Source of the DNA: Holothuria scabra
Taxonomy: Eukaryota; Echinodermata; Holothuroidea; Aspidochirotida; Holothuriidae
NCBI GenBank assembly: GCA_037179385.1
Contig: CM074188.1
Location: 20,539,318-20,603,317, forward strand
DNA length: 64,000 bases
Direction of reading: 5' to 3'
Made by a program: the position numbers and the translations under genes. Shown in pieces: positions 25,247 through 35,169 of the stretch; the first letter of the stretch is position 1; every line of letters begins with the position of its first letter. Below the pieces are notes generated by a model, which worked only from the letters and a program-made list of their open reading frames with translations, was not told the DNA's origin and searched no databases.

Positions 25247-25624
25247 ACACAGTTTCTGTCTACCGACAGTAGTTTGTGTCAGCAAATGATATGGACAGAA
25301 TTGTTATGTTACAGAAAACGTCTGTTAAAAGTAACAGAAATTTTCTGTTCACCAACAGACTTTGTTCTAGTAACAAATTGACAGCCCATTTTCTATGTCC
25401 CAACAGATATTGTGGTGTAAGCAGTACAGAGTAGCTCTGTTTGGTTACACACAATTTCTGTCTGCCGACAGTACTTTGTGCTAGCAAGTGATGGACAGAA
25501 CACGTTATGTTACAGAAAAGTTCTGTTAAAAGTAACAGAGATTTTCTGTTCACCAACAGATTTTGTGCTAGTAACCGATTGACAGTACATTTTCTGTTTT
25601 CCAACAGAGAAATTTTTTACAGTG
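25247..25624. mobile_element. CACTGT-ended element with a 202-bp internal duplication
   Basis: Two near-identical units (25247-25448 and 25449-25609) start ACACA(G/A)TTTCTGTCT and include TATGTTACAGAAAA, CTGTTAAAAGTAACAGA and TTTTCTGTTCACCAACAGA. Both are packed with ACAGA and TCTGT in both orientations. The right end is ACAGAGAAATTTTTTACAGTG, the inverse of the left end at 18276. The 114-codon reverse frame across it arises from the repeat and is not a gene. CACTG ends are reported for CMC/Chapaev-type elements, so that assignment is inference. Confidence 0.7.
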
Positions 25625-25635
25625 AGGGATCAATA

Positions 25636-26152
25636 CACGGGCGTCCGCAGGAAGGATCAAGGGGGAGCTAGTCCTCCCCTGGAAACATGAAAAATCTGAA
25701 AAAACGAAGAAAGCATAAAAATACGAATATCAACAGTTCTTAACAGTTCACTCAGTGTTTTCCTTATTCATATGCGGTAAAAAGGCTTTAGAAATGCCAT
25801 GCCATTTCCAGCTATCTGAGAGGCATTTTGGGCCAAAATTTTCTTGCCCTCGGCTCCAATTCATAGTGGCGCGGAGCCTTTCCCGCTTAAAAGAATTTTT
25901 GTCCCCTCCACTTCGAATTTTCTTCTGCGGAGGCCCATGGATGGGCAAATTTAAACATGTTTTACTAGAAAAACTTGCCGAAGAGAAATGGCAAAGAGGT
26001 CTTCTACCAAATGCGGAAAATCAAATGGAAAGTCTGAAAAGCCGTGGCTTTCATCGTTCCCTACTCCCTGCTGAGGATCAGAGTATTTACTCTTTCGAAG
26101 CGCCCCTGTAGACCATTTTCACCCCCTATGACCAAACTCCCTAGCTCCGCCA
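25636..26152. mobile_element. GGGCGTCCGCAGG ... CTAGCTCCGCCACTG element
   Basis: The left edge CACGGGCGTCCGCAGGAAGG and the right edge CCCTAGCTCCGCCACTG are both end types seen elsewhere in the window. Between them is a GC-richer stretch with GGCGCGGAGCC. A forward 118-codon frame (25755-26111) fills much of it but has no recognisable domain, and a reverse frame overlaps it. It could be one element or two abutting fragments. Confidence 0.4.
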
Positions 26153-28575
26153 CTGTATCGTTGCCTGACAGTTACAGCTTCTACTACAAAGGTCTTGTCA
26201 TAATTGAGAAACTCATTACTTTCAATAATGCACACACATCAACCAACTTGTTCGTTACGTCTTCAAATTTATTTTGTACGCGTAATAGCGCCAGGATATT
26301 CAACTGTACAGTTCCTCTACCCCAGGGTTTGCCTAGAAACCTGTTCTCAAGGTCAGAGACGGTAATACGATAGCTATAGCGGCCTAGCTGTCACAGCTGT
26401 ACAGTTCAGAAATGTCGTGACGTAAGAGAATTGATTATAGACTCGGGACCTTTAAAGCCGTGAATAGATTGGCTCCCAATAGAGGCTGGCAAAGGCCTTG
26501 ACACGCAATTAAGGTAAATGCTTAAGACCGGGACTGTCAAAAACCTCCAAAAAGGCATTCCAAGAAAAGTACTATAGACCTGTATATTTCCGCTCAATAT
26601 GCTTGTGAAATGAATGCATTACAGGAACGGAAGTTGCAAAATGTCAAAACTGTAGAAAATGGTCACAACATAAACTAATAGCAAGTCGTAGGATTCTGCC
26701 TCCGGTTGACAACAATGAATTACCTTTGAGATTCATTTTAATTTCCAAAATCAGAGGAGTTTTTTCTTCAATTTAATGTTTTCAAACTGTAGATGAATGC
26801 CCTCGTAGCCGATACTTTCATTACTTATTTCACAAATATGCAAACGGCTCTGCAGTGATAATTAATACAACTTGATCGCTTGATGTATAGTATTTTCTTC
26901 ATTGTTAATTACTTTCTTATTTATATGTTCCCTTTGGCAAAAACTGGACTGCATTAGACGTCAACTTAATTTTTTAATGGAAATAAAATTAGAATAGAAC
27001 TTGATCCTATAGAGCTCATGATGGAGTGAACAATATCGAAAGAGTAGGCCTATCCATACATTTAACAAATTTTCGAAAGTGTTGAAATTGAGAAAATTCA
27101 CCTGGTGTCTCGCGCTTTCTAAGAATCCTGAATTCCTGAATTCAATTTTGTTCAGAAACACACCATATCAAGAGGACAATGTACACTTCAGGTAATTACA
27201 AAAGTATTTAATACGTGTCTAAATTGAATGCCGCAACACAAGTAGTCTCACAATGCTCTTACTGAAACCTGTGGCAGTTCATTCCAAAAATCGTTGCCCA
27301 AATCTAAATGCTATCAGTGGCTGTAAATTCTCTCTCGTTCAGTGCCAATCTAGATCTTATATATACGTCGTCAATGCGACATGTACGCCTTTCTTTGGAG
27401 GAATAAAAAACCAAGACCAACAAATGTAGACATCTGATTGCTCAGCAAATCGGATGCGCGCAAATCTGATACACACCTTGGCCAAAATCAACTGAGCGCG
27501 TGTTATGACTTCATAGTTTTCTACACCAAAGTTCCATGCTGTGACCACGTTTCATTGTTATTCTTACAAAATGACGTCGACTCGTTTGGGCATAAGATCC
27601 ATATATAAGGCCAATCATGCCGTGACCTTTCGTCTTGAGAATGCAATAACGACACCCTGGTAGATAAAAGGCGGTGTGGGGTGAAACTTATAGCTGAGTT
27701 TTCTAAATGATCCGAGTCCGCAATTGATTTATGCTGTCATTGTGTTTAAATTGAGCAAAAAGCAACTAAAACATACTTGGCTTGCCCATTAAAGGGAGTT
27801 CATGTACAAGCATGCGTCCATACATAACTAATGAAACATGCTTATACTTTCACGAGCAATGGAGCACGTTACATTTTTGGATATATTAGATGCGTTTGAT
27901 TATGTTTGATTTGAGTTTTGATCCGGGTTGGTCACGTTCTCAGCAAGAAAAATTCTCCTGGTTCTCTTCACTCTTCTGAATAAAAAAAAAAAAAACTGAA
28001 AATTTCAACTGATAAAAAAACCCAGTGAAGACGCTTGTGGGGGTCAATCCCCTACCCCCCCCCCTTACGGTGCGCCACTGGATGACTAGGCAACTTTTAC
28101 AGAAACTTTAATTGGGGAATTGCATAATGCGCTAAGTGCGCAAAATCGTGCTACATTGTAAGGGATAGTAAAGGGATAGTACTGCAGTAACCATGCTTCC
28201 AATCCAACATTTTCTTAGACTTTGCTTTGTCCAGACGTTCAATTTCATAACGAAAACTGAAGATATTAAAAACTGGAATTTCAACATTTTGTCCTTTATG
28301 TTGTATTTTATTTAGATAAAGTGAAATGATTCATTGCATTATTTGTTATTCACTTAAGTCCATATGGGCACAAAAACTAACTTGGGTTATGAAACATGAA
28401 AAAAGTGAACCGAGACATGATTGATCTTCATAAACGATATACAAATATCCGTGAATTTATCCTCAACCTTTGCTTAATAGGAGCAGACGATTATATGACT
28501 AGGGTGGAAGTGATGAAAAATTGTTTTGATAACAAAAAAAGTTTACACACGATTCGTGGTAATCCACCAAATGAA
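26153..28575. other. Unassigned region
   Basis: No gene is recognised. A C10 run at 28055-28064 is followed by TTACGGTGCGCCACTGG, another inverted CAGTGGCGC-type end. A CpG-bearing stretch at 27360-27670 has no clear element or exon. Confidence 0.4.
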
Positions 28576-28619
28576 GGATCTATATGATGTTACTTCAGGG
28601 TCTATACGATGTTACTTCA
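28576..28619 (+). repeat. 22-bp tandem duplication
   Basis: GGATCTATATGATGTTACTT plus CA (28576-28597) is followed directly by GGGTCTATACGATGTTACTT plus CA (28598-28619), with two mismatches. Confidence 0.9.
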
Positions 28620-29962
28620 CCTTGAGAAGACCCCTTGTAACATTTGTGAACTGAAGTCGCATGATCGTGAAAAGTCGCTACTTGATGATTTATGCTCAGA
28701 AAAAGACTGATATCATGCTCCCAACCAGTAATACGTTACTAGAGGAACTTAAAAACTTGGAAAATACCCGTTGTTTCATTTCATATATTTCATTCGTTCT
28801 TTCCTTTATTGTTGTATGACACGATGTCATCAGACCAAGTCAAGAACATATCACAGCTTTAAAATTGAAGTTGAAAAATAATTGAAAACTTTATGAACCA
28901 AAAATATACAGGAAAGTCATAGGACACGAGAGAAAACTACTAAGACCTAAAAAACGCTAGAGAGACCGGTCAAGTGAAAGTTTGCGAAAAGTGCATTAAC
29001 GCAAATACAAAAAGCGAAAACCCCAATGAAATACAGATGTTCATAATTCAGCTTCACGTTTTGAGATAAACGTTATTCCATTCAATGACCCTAAAGTTTT
29101 TATTGGTTACAGATATATTTTCGTAGGCTGGGGGACCGTGACGTATTTGTGTAAATTCTGTGTGGTAAATCTTCGTTTGAGAAACAACGTGTAAAATGTT
29201 TAAGTCAAACCACTTTCTCGCTTCATACCCTTTTAGATATATCCAAGAGTACCAGTATTTCTTCCAAATATTTTGAAATATACTCTTTTTAATGCAAACT
29301 CTTGTTAGATTACGTTTGGAGACAACAAGAAATGATATTAATAATAGTTGGTTACTTTCCTTGGGTTCTTCTGCCTATAATCACATTTTCAAGGTTTGTG
29401 TTTTCTCGGTCGTTAACTTTTCTAATTTTATGAGACTTTTAACTCTTATTAGAAAATACTTTGTAATTTCTTTTACAAAGTTAATTTCCATTGTGCGATA
29501 TGGATAAATTGCTACACGATACTGACATGCCACTGTAATTACTGAAAATAAAGTGCTGAAAGCAATAGATTTTAATATGTTTTCGCCACATGTGGTTTGG
29601 TTTTCATTTTGGAATTTGCGGGAGGCACTTTTCTGGTTAACATTTCAAAACGTTGCTCTACAGACCAACTAAACAAGTTCATCATTTGATTGATTCTGTT
29701 AAATGATCAGCACCAATTTATCAAGTTGAGTTTACCATATTTATTCTATCGTTTAGGTAATTATTCAATTTAGCTTTATCATTTCCTTTCCATAGTTCTC
29801 TATTAGCAAAGTAGTAATGTTGTTATTGTTAGCACAGTAAGAAGGTTAGTACGATGTCTGACGATGGTTTTTACACCGTCCATGGAATTGTCATTCATTA
29901 GTGTCGGGTGTACTTAATTGTAATTAATAGTATAAGTTTCTATATAACAAGTTTTTAACTTG
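28620..29962. other. Unassigned AT-rich region
   Basis: No gene or repeat copy is seen. One forward 71-codon frame (29292-29507) is unsupported. Confidence 0.4.
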
Positions 29963-30116
29963 AGGGTAGACCTTCGGGGTGTAAATTGAAAAGAAACGTT
30001 TACGATGAGCATTTCTCTTCCTTAGCACTTTTGAGGTTGAAGAGAAGAAATGCTTATCTTTTTTTTTTTTTTTTTATTTTTTTTTTTTTTTTAGTTTACA
30101 TTCGGAGGTCTACCCT
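29963..30116. repeat. 154-bp foldback (hairpin) element
   Basis: The outer arms AGGGTAGACCTTCGGGGTGT and the inverse of the right end AGGGTAGACCTCCGAATGTA match over about 34 bp. The inner arms GATGAGCATTTCTCTTCC and the inverse of GAAGAGAAGAAATGCTTATC also pair. The loop is about 17 nt around TTAGCACTTTTGAGG. The right arm carries a 33-base T tract broken by one A. Such structures are foldback MITEs, or could be a transcribed hairpin. Confidence 0.85.
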
Positions 30117-30892
30117 TTATTCTTCCAGAAACCGTTTCTGACCTGAAAGTGCCCCTTTCAATTAGTTTCTCAAAGAACTGATGCTTTTTGACTTTTGCCG
30201 GAACGCTGCGCCCGAAGCCTAGGGTAGTTGTCCTGCTCGACTATCACAAATAATACTTCCCTCCTTCAATCTGCGTGTAAAAACTTGATGCAATACCCGA
30301 AGGTTGTATAGGGGCAATGCATTAAGACTAAATGGAGATCATCTTTGATAGAACAAATCTAAAAGGGTCATCCCTGTAGTTAATGCCAACTAATTCATGA
30401 CCTCAAAGACGAACGCGCGTTGCCGAACAGAATAATGTTTCAGAGAAACTTATTCAAAGTAGTCTTTTGTAATTACTTTCAGTTCGTCTGGTTTGCCTTG
30501 GTTTAGGAGATATTACAAAAACAAAAGGATGATGAAACACATAAGCTGGCTCATTTGATCCCTTTTCTTTCTTTCTTTCTTGAAAATTAAGATTAAGCTT
30601 TCCTATCTTTACCTAACTATTTCGTTAATTTTTAACATATTTAATTAACTGTTGGGAAAAGTAATCCAAGAACTTTTCCGAACTTGAAAACATTTGAGGA
30701 AACTTTTGTGCGATATTCGAGCAAGTTAGGAAAACTGCAAAATGTTGACATATTTTACAGAGGGAACGAAATAGTGGTTTTAGTCTTTGGATTTATGTTG
30801 CCGTATTATTCTGCCAAATTGCATTTTGACTGAGAGATATAATTCTCTCAGGAGTTTCACAGCCTGCTTTTCTCGTCCTTGGTCTAACTGAC
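30117..30892. other. Unassigned spacer
   Basis: A CTTTCTTTCTTTCTT microsatellite lies near 30566-30580. Nothing else is recognised. Confidence 0.45.
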
Positions 30893-31095
30893 TGCATGGC
30901 CAAGTGGCGAGAACACCCGATTGCAACGGTCGGGTGAGGAGTTCGATCTCTGGTAATGTCATACGGAAGACTTCAAAAATGAAATCTGCTACTACTGTGC
31001 TTGGTGCTCAGCATAAGCAATGGAGTAGGAAACTGAAAAACAAGCCAATGAGCCACAATGGGTTGGAAACTGAGCCGTAAAACTCTTTTAAACTG
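30893..31095 (+). mobile_element. tRNA-derived SINE, best-preserved copy
   Basis: The head has an A-box-like TGGCCAAGTGGCGAGA near 30897 and a B-box-like GAGTTCGATCTC near 30939. The anticodon-arm-like CACCCGA / TCGGGTG stem encloses TTGCAACGG. The body is CTACTACTGTGCTTGGTGCT, AGCATAAGCAATGGAGTAGG, AACAAGCCAATGAGCCACAA and GGAAACTGAGCCGTAAAACT. No RNA polymerase III terminator run of T closes it cleanly. This copy best defines the family consensus. Confidence 0.85.
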
Positions 31096-31692
31096 AATAT
31101 GCTATTAATCAACTTTCTGTCATGCACTCACGACTGATATGGTTTTATTATAACTCTATTAATGGTCAATTAATGCATAAGGTCAGAAGTTTAATGTGAG
31201 TGTACAAGTGATTTCGTTGCACGGATCATGTTCCTTTTTTTATTTACAACGTATGGTAGTTAGGCCTCCCATGAGTCCACAGCAACGCAAATACATATGT
31301 GACCTGGAATTGGGATAACCGGTGATAGCTGTCAACTATTTTAGAAAGGTTCAAAACAGCCGGCACCACAAAACGACATCAAGATGACCCTGGTTTGGTC
31401 GAAGGGACGAAAATAGAAGAAACGAATTGTTGAGCTCGGTTTGGAGTTTTATCCCGGGTGTTTTCCACAAGCTTTGAGTCAACGTTCAACCAAGTCGTCT
31501 TACACCTATTGCAATCATTACTCATATCATAAACTAGTAATACCTTTGTGCTCCAAAAAATAAAAATGGATTATTGCTTACATTAATATGTATATAAACC
31601 TGAGACAAAAAGATATCATTTTTCCAGACCTCATCTTCCAAAATCAATTACTGGTAATACCATAATCAAACAAAAAAGGGCTGGTTTAGGTT
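31096..31692. other. Unassigned spacer
   Basis: No gene or repeat copy is recognised. Confidence 0.45.
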
Positions 31693-31835
31693 AGATGGAG
31701 TTTTACGGTCCGTTTCCTAACCCATTGGTTCAAGTAGAGCCAGCTATATCTTTTATTCCAGTTGTGGCCCACTGGCTTGTTTTTCCTACTCCACTGCTTA
31801 TCCTGAGTACCAAGAACAAACCAAAAGTAGTTGTG
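31693..31835 (-). mobile_element. tRNA-derived SINE, 3' part, reverse orientation
   Basis: The + strand reads GGAGTTTTACGGTCCGTTTC, CCCATTGGTTCAAGTAGAGC, TCCAGTTGTGGCCCACTGGC and CCTACTCCACTGCTTATCCT, the inverse of the SINE body at 30960-31090. The insert TTCAAGTAGAGCCAGC is shared only with the 1340 copy, suggesting a subfamily. The tRNA head is missing. It lies about 700 bp upstream of the receptor gene. Confidence 0.8.
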
Positions 31836-32452
31836 TCGTAAAGAATCATGGTATTTTTGAATTTTGACGTGTTGGAATTTCAAATAGACTTATACCTAAG
31901 ATAAATACGGTACACGCCTTAGCTGTGTGGTTTTGAAAGGCCCAGTAGTATTTATGTCCAAGAAATTGCGTCATGAAATTCCTAGAGGTGGTTTTGTTAG
32001 ACTTGAGCTTTGATCTTTATTCTTTTCTTCTTAGTATATCTTAATTACATCACGGTGATTTGTTGCGATTTGTAGAGAGGGGAGATGGGCAAAGGTCAAT
32101 TCCCCCTAGTAGGAGACTTTTGGGACATCAGAGAGTTTTTTTTTTTATAGAGAGTTACAAAGAGGGGTTGGTGTCGTCTAATTATGAGCAATATGAATGG
32201 CTTAGGTGTTCCGGGAATGTCAGAAACTGTGGACGTCAATTGAAGAGGAAAATAACATTTACGATTTAGTAGAGAGTTGACAAAGTGCCTGTGTGAGAGG
32301 TCTTAGGGGAGAGTTCGCACCTCTTGCTCGTACACACGACTTCAGAGTAATTTCCCGTGTGCAGCTGATTTTCCCTCGAAAGCCATGACCGCAAGCAGTG
32401 CTGTTGCGAAATGAGTCGATTGAATCTTGTCATTGAGTTTAACCGCGTTAAT
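31836..32452. other. Upstream flank or intron of the receptor gene
   Basis: No coding exon is seen. If the acceptor at 32472 is used, at least part of this is intron. GTTTAACCGCG near 32438 could supply a branch-point adenosine. The first exon and promoter cannot be placed from the sequence. Confidence 0.4.
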
Positions 32453-32472
32453 CTCTCTTTTTTGCTTTCCAG
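32453..32472 (+). promoter_or_regulatory. Probable 3' splice site in the 5'UTR
   Basis: CTCTTTTTTGCTTTCCAG is a long pyrimidine tract ending in CAG 68 bases before the receptor ATG, a near-ideal acceptor. It implies a non-coding first exon upstream with an otherwise intronless coding region, a common layout for peptide GPCRs. Confidence 0.5.
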
Positions 32473-32502
32473 ATGCCTTCTATAAATCGAAGTAAAACAT
32501 AA
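32473..32502 (+). CDS. Upstream ORF, 9 codons
   Basis: An ATG directly after the putative acceptor opens a 9-codon frame ending in TAA at 32500-32502, 38 bases before the receptor start. Its context (CAGATGC) is weak, so leaky scanning to the strong downstream start is expected. It could dampen receptor translation. Whether it is in the mRNA depends on the acceptor being used. Confidence 0.35.
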   Translation: MPSINRSKT

Positions 32503-32540
32503 GATATTCACCACGAATCCTAAGAAACTAGCAAGGCACC

Positions 32541-33704
32541 ATGGCTTTTTCAACGGCTATACCTACCCAGATGGGAGGATATTCTACACAGGACCTACTC
32601 ACCACAGAAATGCCATTTTTCAATGGAACAACTAAAGGCCCACAAATTGACCCTTTGGACGAAGTGATACAAGAAATTCAAATTATTTCCCTTTGGGTCA
32701 TGTTCTGCATTGGACTACCAGGAAATCTCATTGTTATAGTGTGGATCTACGTTAATCTCCGAAGGCGATCGAGAATAAACACCATCGTTCTTGGGTTAGC
32801 GAGCGCTGATCTTATGGTATGTTTTTTCGGTATGCTTGCGAATGCACTTGACATACCGATTAAAAATAACTTCCTTTGCAAAATATTTTTTCTTTGTATC
32901 GGACTTTCTCTGATTGGTTCACCAAATATGGTGATTGTAATGGCGATAGACAGACATCAAGCCGTCATATATCCCCTCAAAAAGTTTGCGTCTGCAAAGA
33001 AGCTCGTTTTGATAGGTTGGTTGGTGGCTTTCTTCCTTGCGTCTCCACAATTGGTTGTGTGGTCATATGTTGTGGAAAGGAAACGATGCGCAACCACGTT
33101 CAACAGGGAAGGCAATGGCAAACTAATTTATCTTCTTTACATAGCACTGATAACTTTTCTTGTTCCTTTAATATTAATCTGTTTCGTTTATTCGAGAATA
33201 TCCTACAAGATCTGGGTGAAAGCACAGGAACATGGAGGCAAGTGTTCGTCGAAGAAAGGAAAAGTAAACCTCAAGAGAAGTGGAAACAAGTCCCTGTCGA
33301 AAGCGAAAGTCAAAACCCTGAAAATGACAGTGGTGATCATATTCTTCTTCGTGTTTTGCACTTTACCGTATTTTGTCATAGAAATTGCTCGTCTTGCAAG
33401 TGGTCCTCAGAACTTCAGGCATATATACGGCATCTGCAGTACTCTTGCGGTAGCCAACTCTGCTATCAATCCCTACATATTTTTGGCTTTCAATCTTACA
33501 AAAAGATTTTGGAATGACTTTATGGTACTCGTGGGTCGCACTTGTCCTTGCCGTAGGAGAAATAACGGGGAGAATTCTTTCATATCGGTAAGATTTTCTT
33601 CTTCTAATTCGAGACTCGATCCATCGTCGCGAGGAGTAACGTTTGTTTCTCGAGTCAACCAGGAGACCACAATTGTCCCCGATGATGACGTAGATTCCTT
33701 GTAA
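32541..33704 (+). CDS. Class A (rhodopsin-type) peptide GPCR, GnRH/AKH/vasopressin-receptor-like
   Basis: This 387-residue seven-transmembrane receptor is presumably plasma-membrane located and coupled to G proteins. The start is set by CACCATGG and an in-frame TAG at 32529-32531. The N-tail (1-45) has one N-glycosylation site (N28). Landmarks are N62 (TM1), D90 (TM2), C113 and C183 (disulfide pair), DRH 137-139 (TM3), W160 (TM4), P209 (TM5), P276 (TM6) and N310-P311 (TM7). A basic loop 3 (229-258) leads into KVKTLKMT, which is typical of GnRH/AKH/CCAP/vasopressin receptors. C335 and C337 could be palmitoylated. The C-terminus is D-S-L, a possible class III PDZ ligand. Oddities: TM3 has H139 instead of Y, TM6 has CTLP instead of CWxP, TM7 has NPYIF instead of NPxxY, and residue 128 (3.40) is proline. 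The coding region has no intron. The ligand is unknown. GPCR class is near certain, subfamily about even odds. Confidence 0.96.
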   Translation: MAFSTAIPTQMGGYSTQDLLTTEMPFFNGTTKGPQIDPLDEVIQEIQIISLWVMFCIGLPGNLIVIVWIYVNLRRRSRINTIVLGLASADLMVCFFGMLANALDIPIKNNFLCKIFFLCIGLSLIGSPNMVIVMAIDRHQAVIYPLKKFASAKKLVLIGWLVAFFLASPQLVVWSYVVERKRCATTFNREGNGKLIYLLYIALITFLVPLILICFVYSRISYKIWVKAQEHGGKCSSKKGKVNLKRSGNKSLSKAKVKTLKMTVVIIFFFVFCTLPYFVIEIARLASGPQNFRHIYGICSTLAVANSAINPYIFLAFNLTKRFWNDFMVLVGRTCPCRRRNNGENSFISVRFSSSNSRLDPSSRGVTFVSRVNQETTIVPDDDVDSL

Positions 33705-35169
33705 ATCTTAACCGTCAATAGGATGTATAGTTTTGTGAAAAGTCCCTACAGCGCCATGAGTTATTTGGCAATATCCACGCTTATCCTTAAGTAAGAATTG
33801 CCAAAAGGCAGGGGCAATCTGGCAACTTTTTTTTGTATAACCCACTTTGTTGTGATAACCATGCGGGATTCTTTCTTTCACGTGGTTGTGACCTTTTGCT
33901 CGACTCCAGATACCCAATCAGGACATGATGTCTGTCCAACTGATACACCGAAGTGTGCCCCATTCCGAAAGGTTTTAGGCTTATTGCCGACTGCAGCTCC
34001 CCATTCCCCGTTCCGTACGGCCATGGTGATAACTTAGAAGAATTGTGATAACTTGCAGCATGGACCGTTTCAAAGTTAAGTGAAGTGGTTGTCTCCTTCT
34101 TTGCATCTCATTATGTAGTGAAACTCACTTGACTGAACTTAACAAACATTCATACAACAAGTTACCTCAATTTCCCTAGTACGTTATTGTTATTTGGAGC
34201 TTTTAAGTGCTGGGTATTTTCTGATTGTTCTCGGGAAATGTATTAGAAACGGAAATATTAAAGTCAGCTTGTAGAAAACCTCAATTTGAGACGTCGGCAC
34301 AAGAAGGCCCATGAGAGTTACATTAAGCACACTTTTTTTCAAATTGGGTATTGCCAACTTTGACAAGACAACGGACTGAACAGGTTCGGCTGGTCCATTT
34401 ATATTTTCGTACAGTGAGGTGGAAAAGGAATTTTGAAATGTTGAGACAAACAAGTGAAACACCAATGTACACATTATTCAATACTTGCTGTCTAATCGTT
34501 AATTGAAAACCTTTTTTAACCCTTTGATTGAGTAATCACAAAGACGAAATATGACATGTACTATAATAACTAAACTAGAAATGAGTCTAAATAGCCTATC
34601 CCGTCAAACATTTAACCTTATGATTATATGAAATTTTTCAAAATTATGTTCCCAAGAAGAGAAAACGCTCTCGGTTCAACTTGATGCAGGAGGGGGCAAC
34701 AAAGTGTCATATGTCGTAAAACAATATTCCGGACAAAATGAAGAAATTTGTCATTTTGCGACTATTACAATTTTCTTTGCACTGAATCGTTGAAAGAAAA
34801 AAGAGAAAAGGCCAAAAACAGTTAAAATTTAATGTAGCCAATCGTATTTTTATTCCTTCGTGTCAAAGAAAACATATTACGGGTGAGTTTAGGAAGATTA
34901 TGAAACATTGCCTTTTTTCCTACTGCTATTTAGTTTCATCCTTCAAAAACTATGTTCCTGCCCATTTTGTGACCGAAGTTGCATACTGTATATGTAAATT
35001 TGCCGTTTAGCTGAACATTTTGAATGTATTATCAAAGTGGGAGTAAATTATCATTGCAAAATTTTGTTGTTATACAATCAGAAATTCTAATTTTACAACA
35101 ATGCGTTTAACTTGCAGCATATCCATGCTTTCATCATTGACTAAAATCACATGTATGAAAGTAAATAAA
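33705..35169 (+). other. 3' flank of the receptor gene, likely including the 3'UTR
   Basis: The first clear AATAAA downstream is at 35164-35169. ATTAAA at 34257 is an earlier weaker option. The short open frames (33708-34037, 34190-34474) are antisense or unsupported. The true cleavage site cannot be fixed from sequence. Confidence 0.35.

Noticed and set aside
25260..25604. 114-codon reverse frame
   Set aside because: It is made of the duplicated AACAGA/TCTGTT units. The repeated peptide reflects the DNA repeat, not a protein.
25755..26111. 118-codon forward frame
   Set aside because: It sits within a transposon-like segment and overlaps an opposite-strand frame. No domain is visible.
32876..33517. 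213-codon forward frame inside the receptor gene
   Set aside because: It is the shifted frame of the receptor coding sequence and has no domain of its own.
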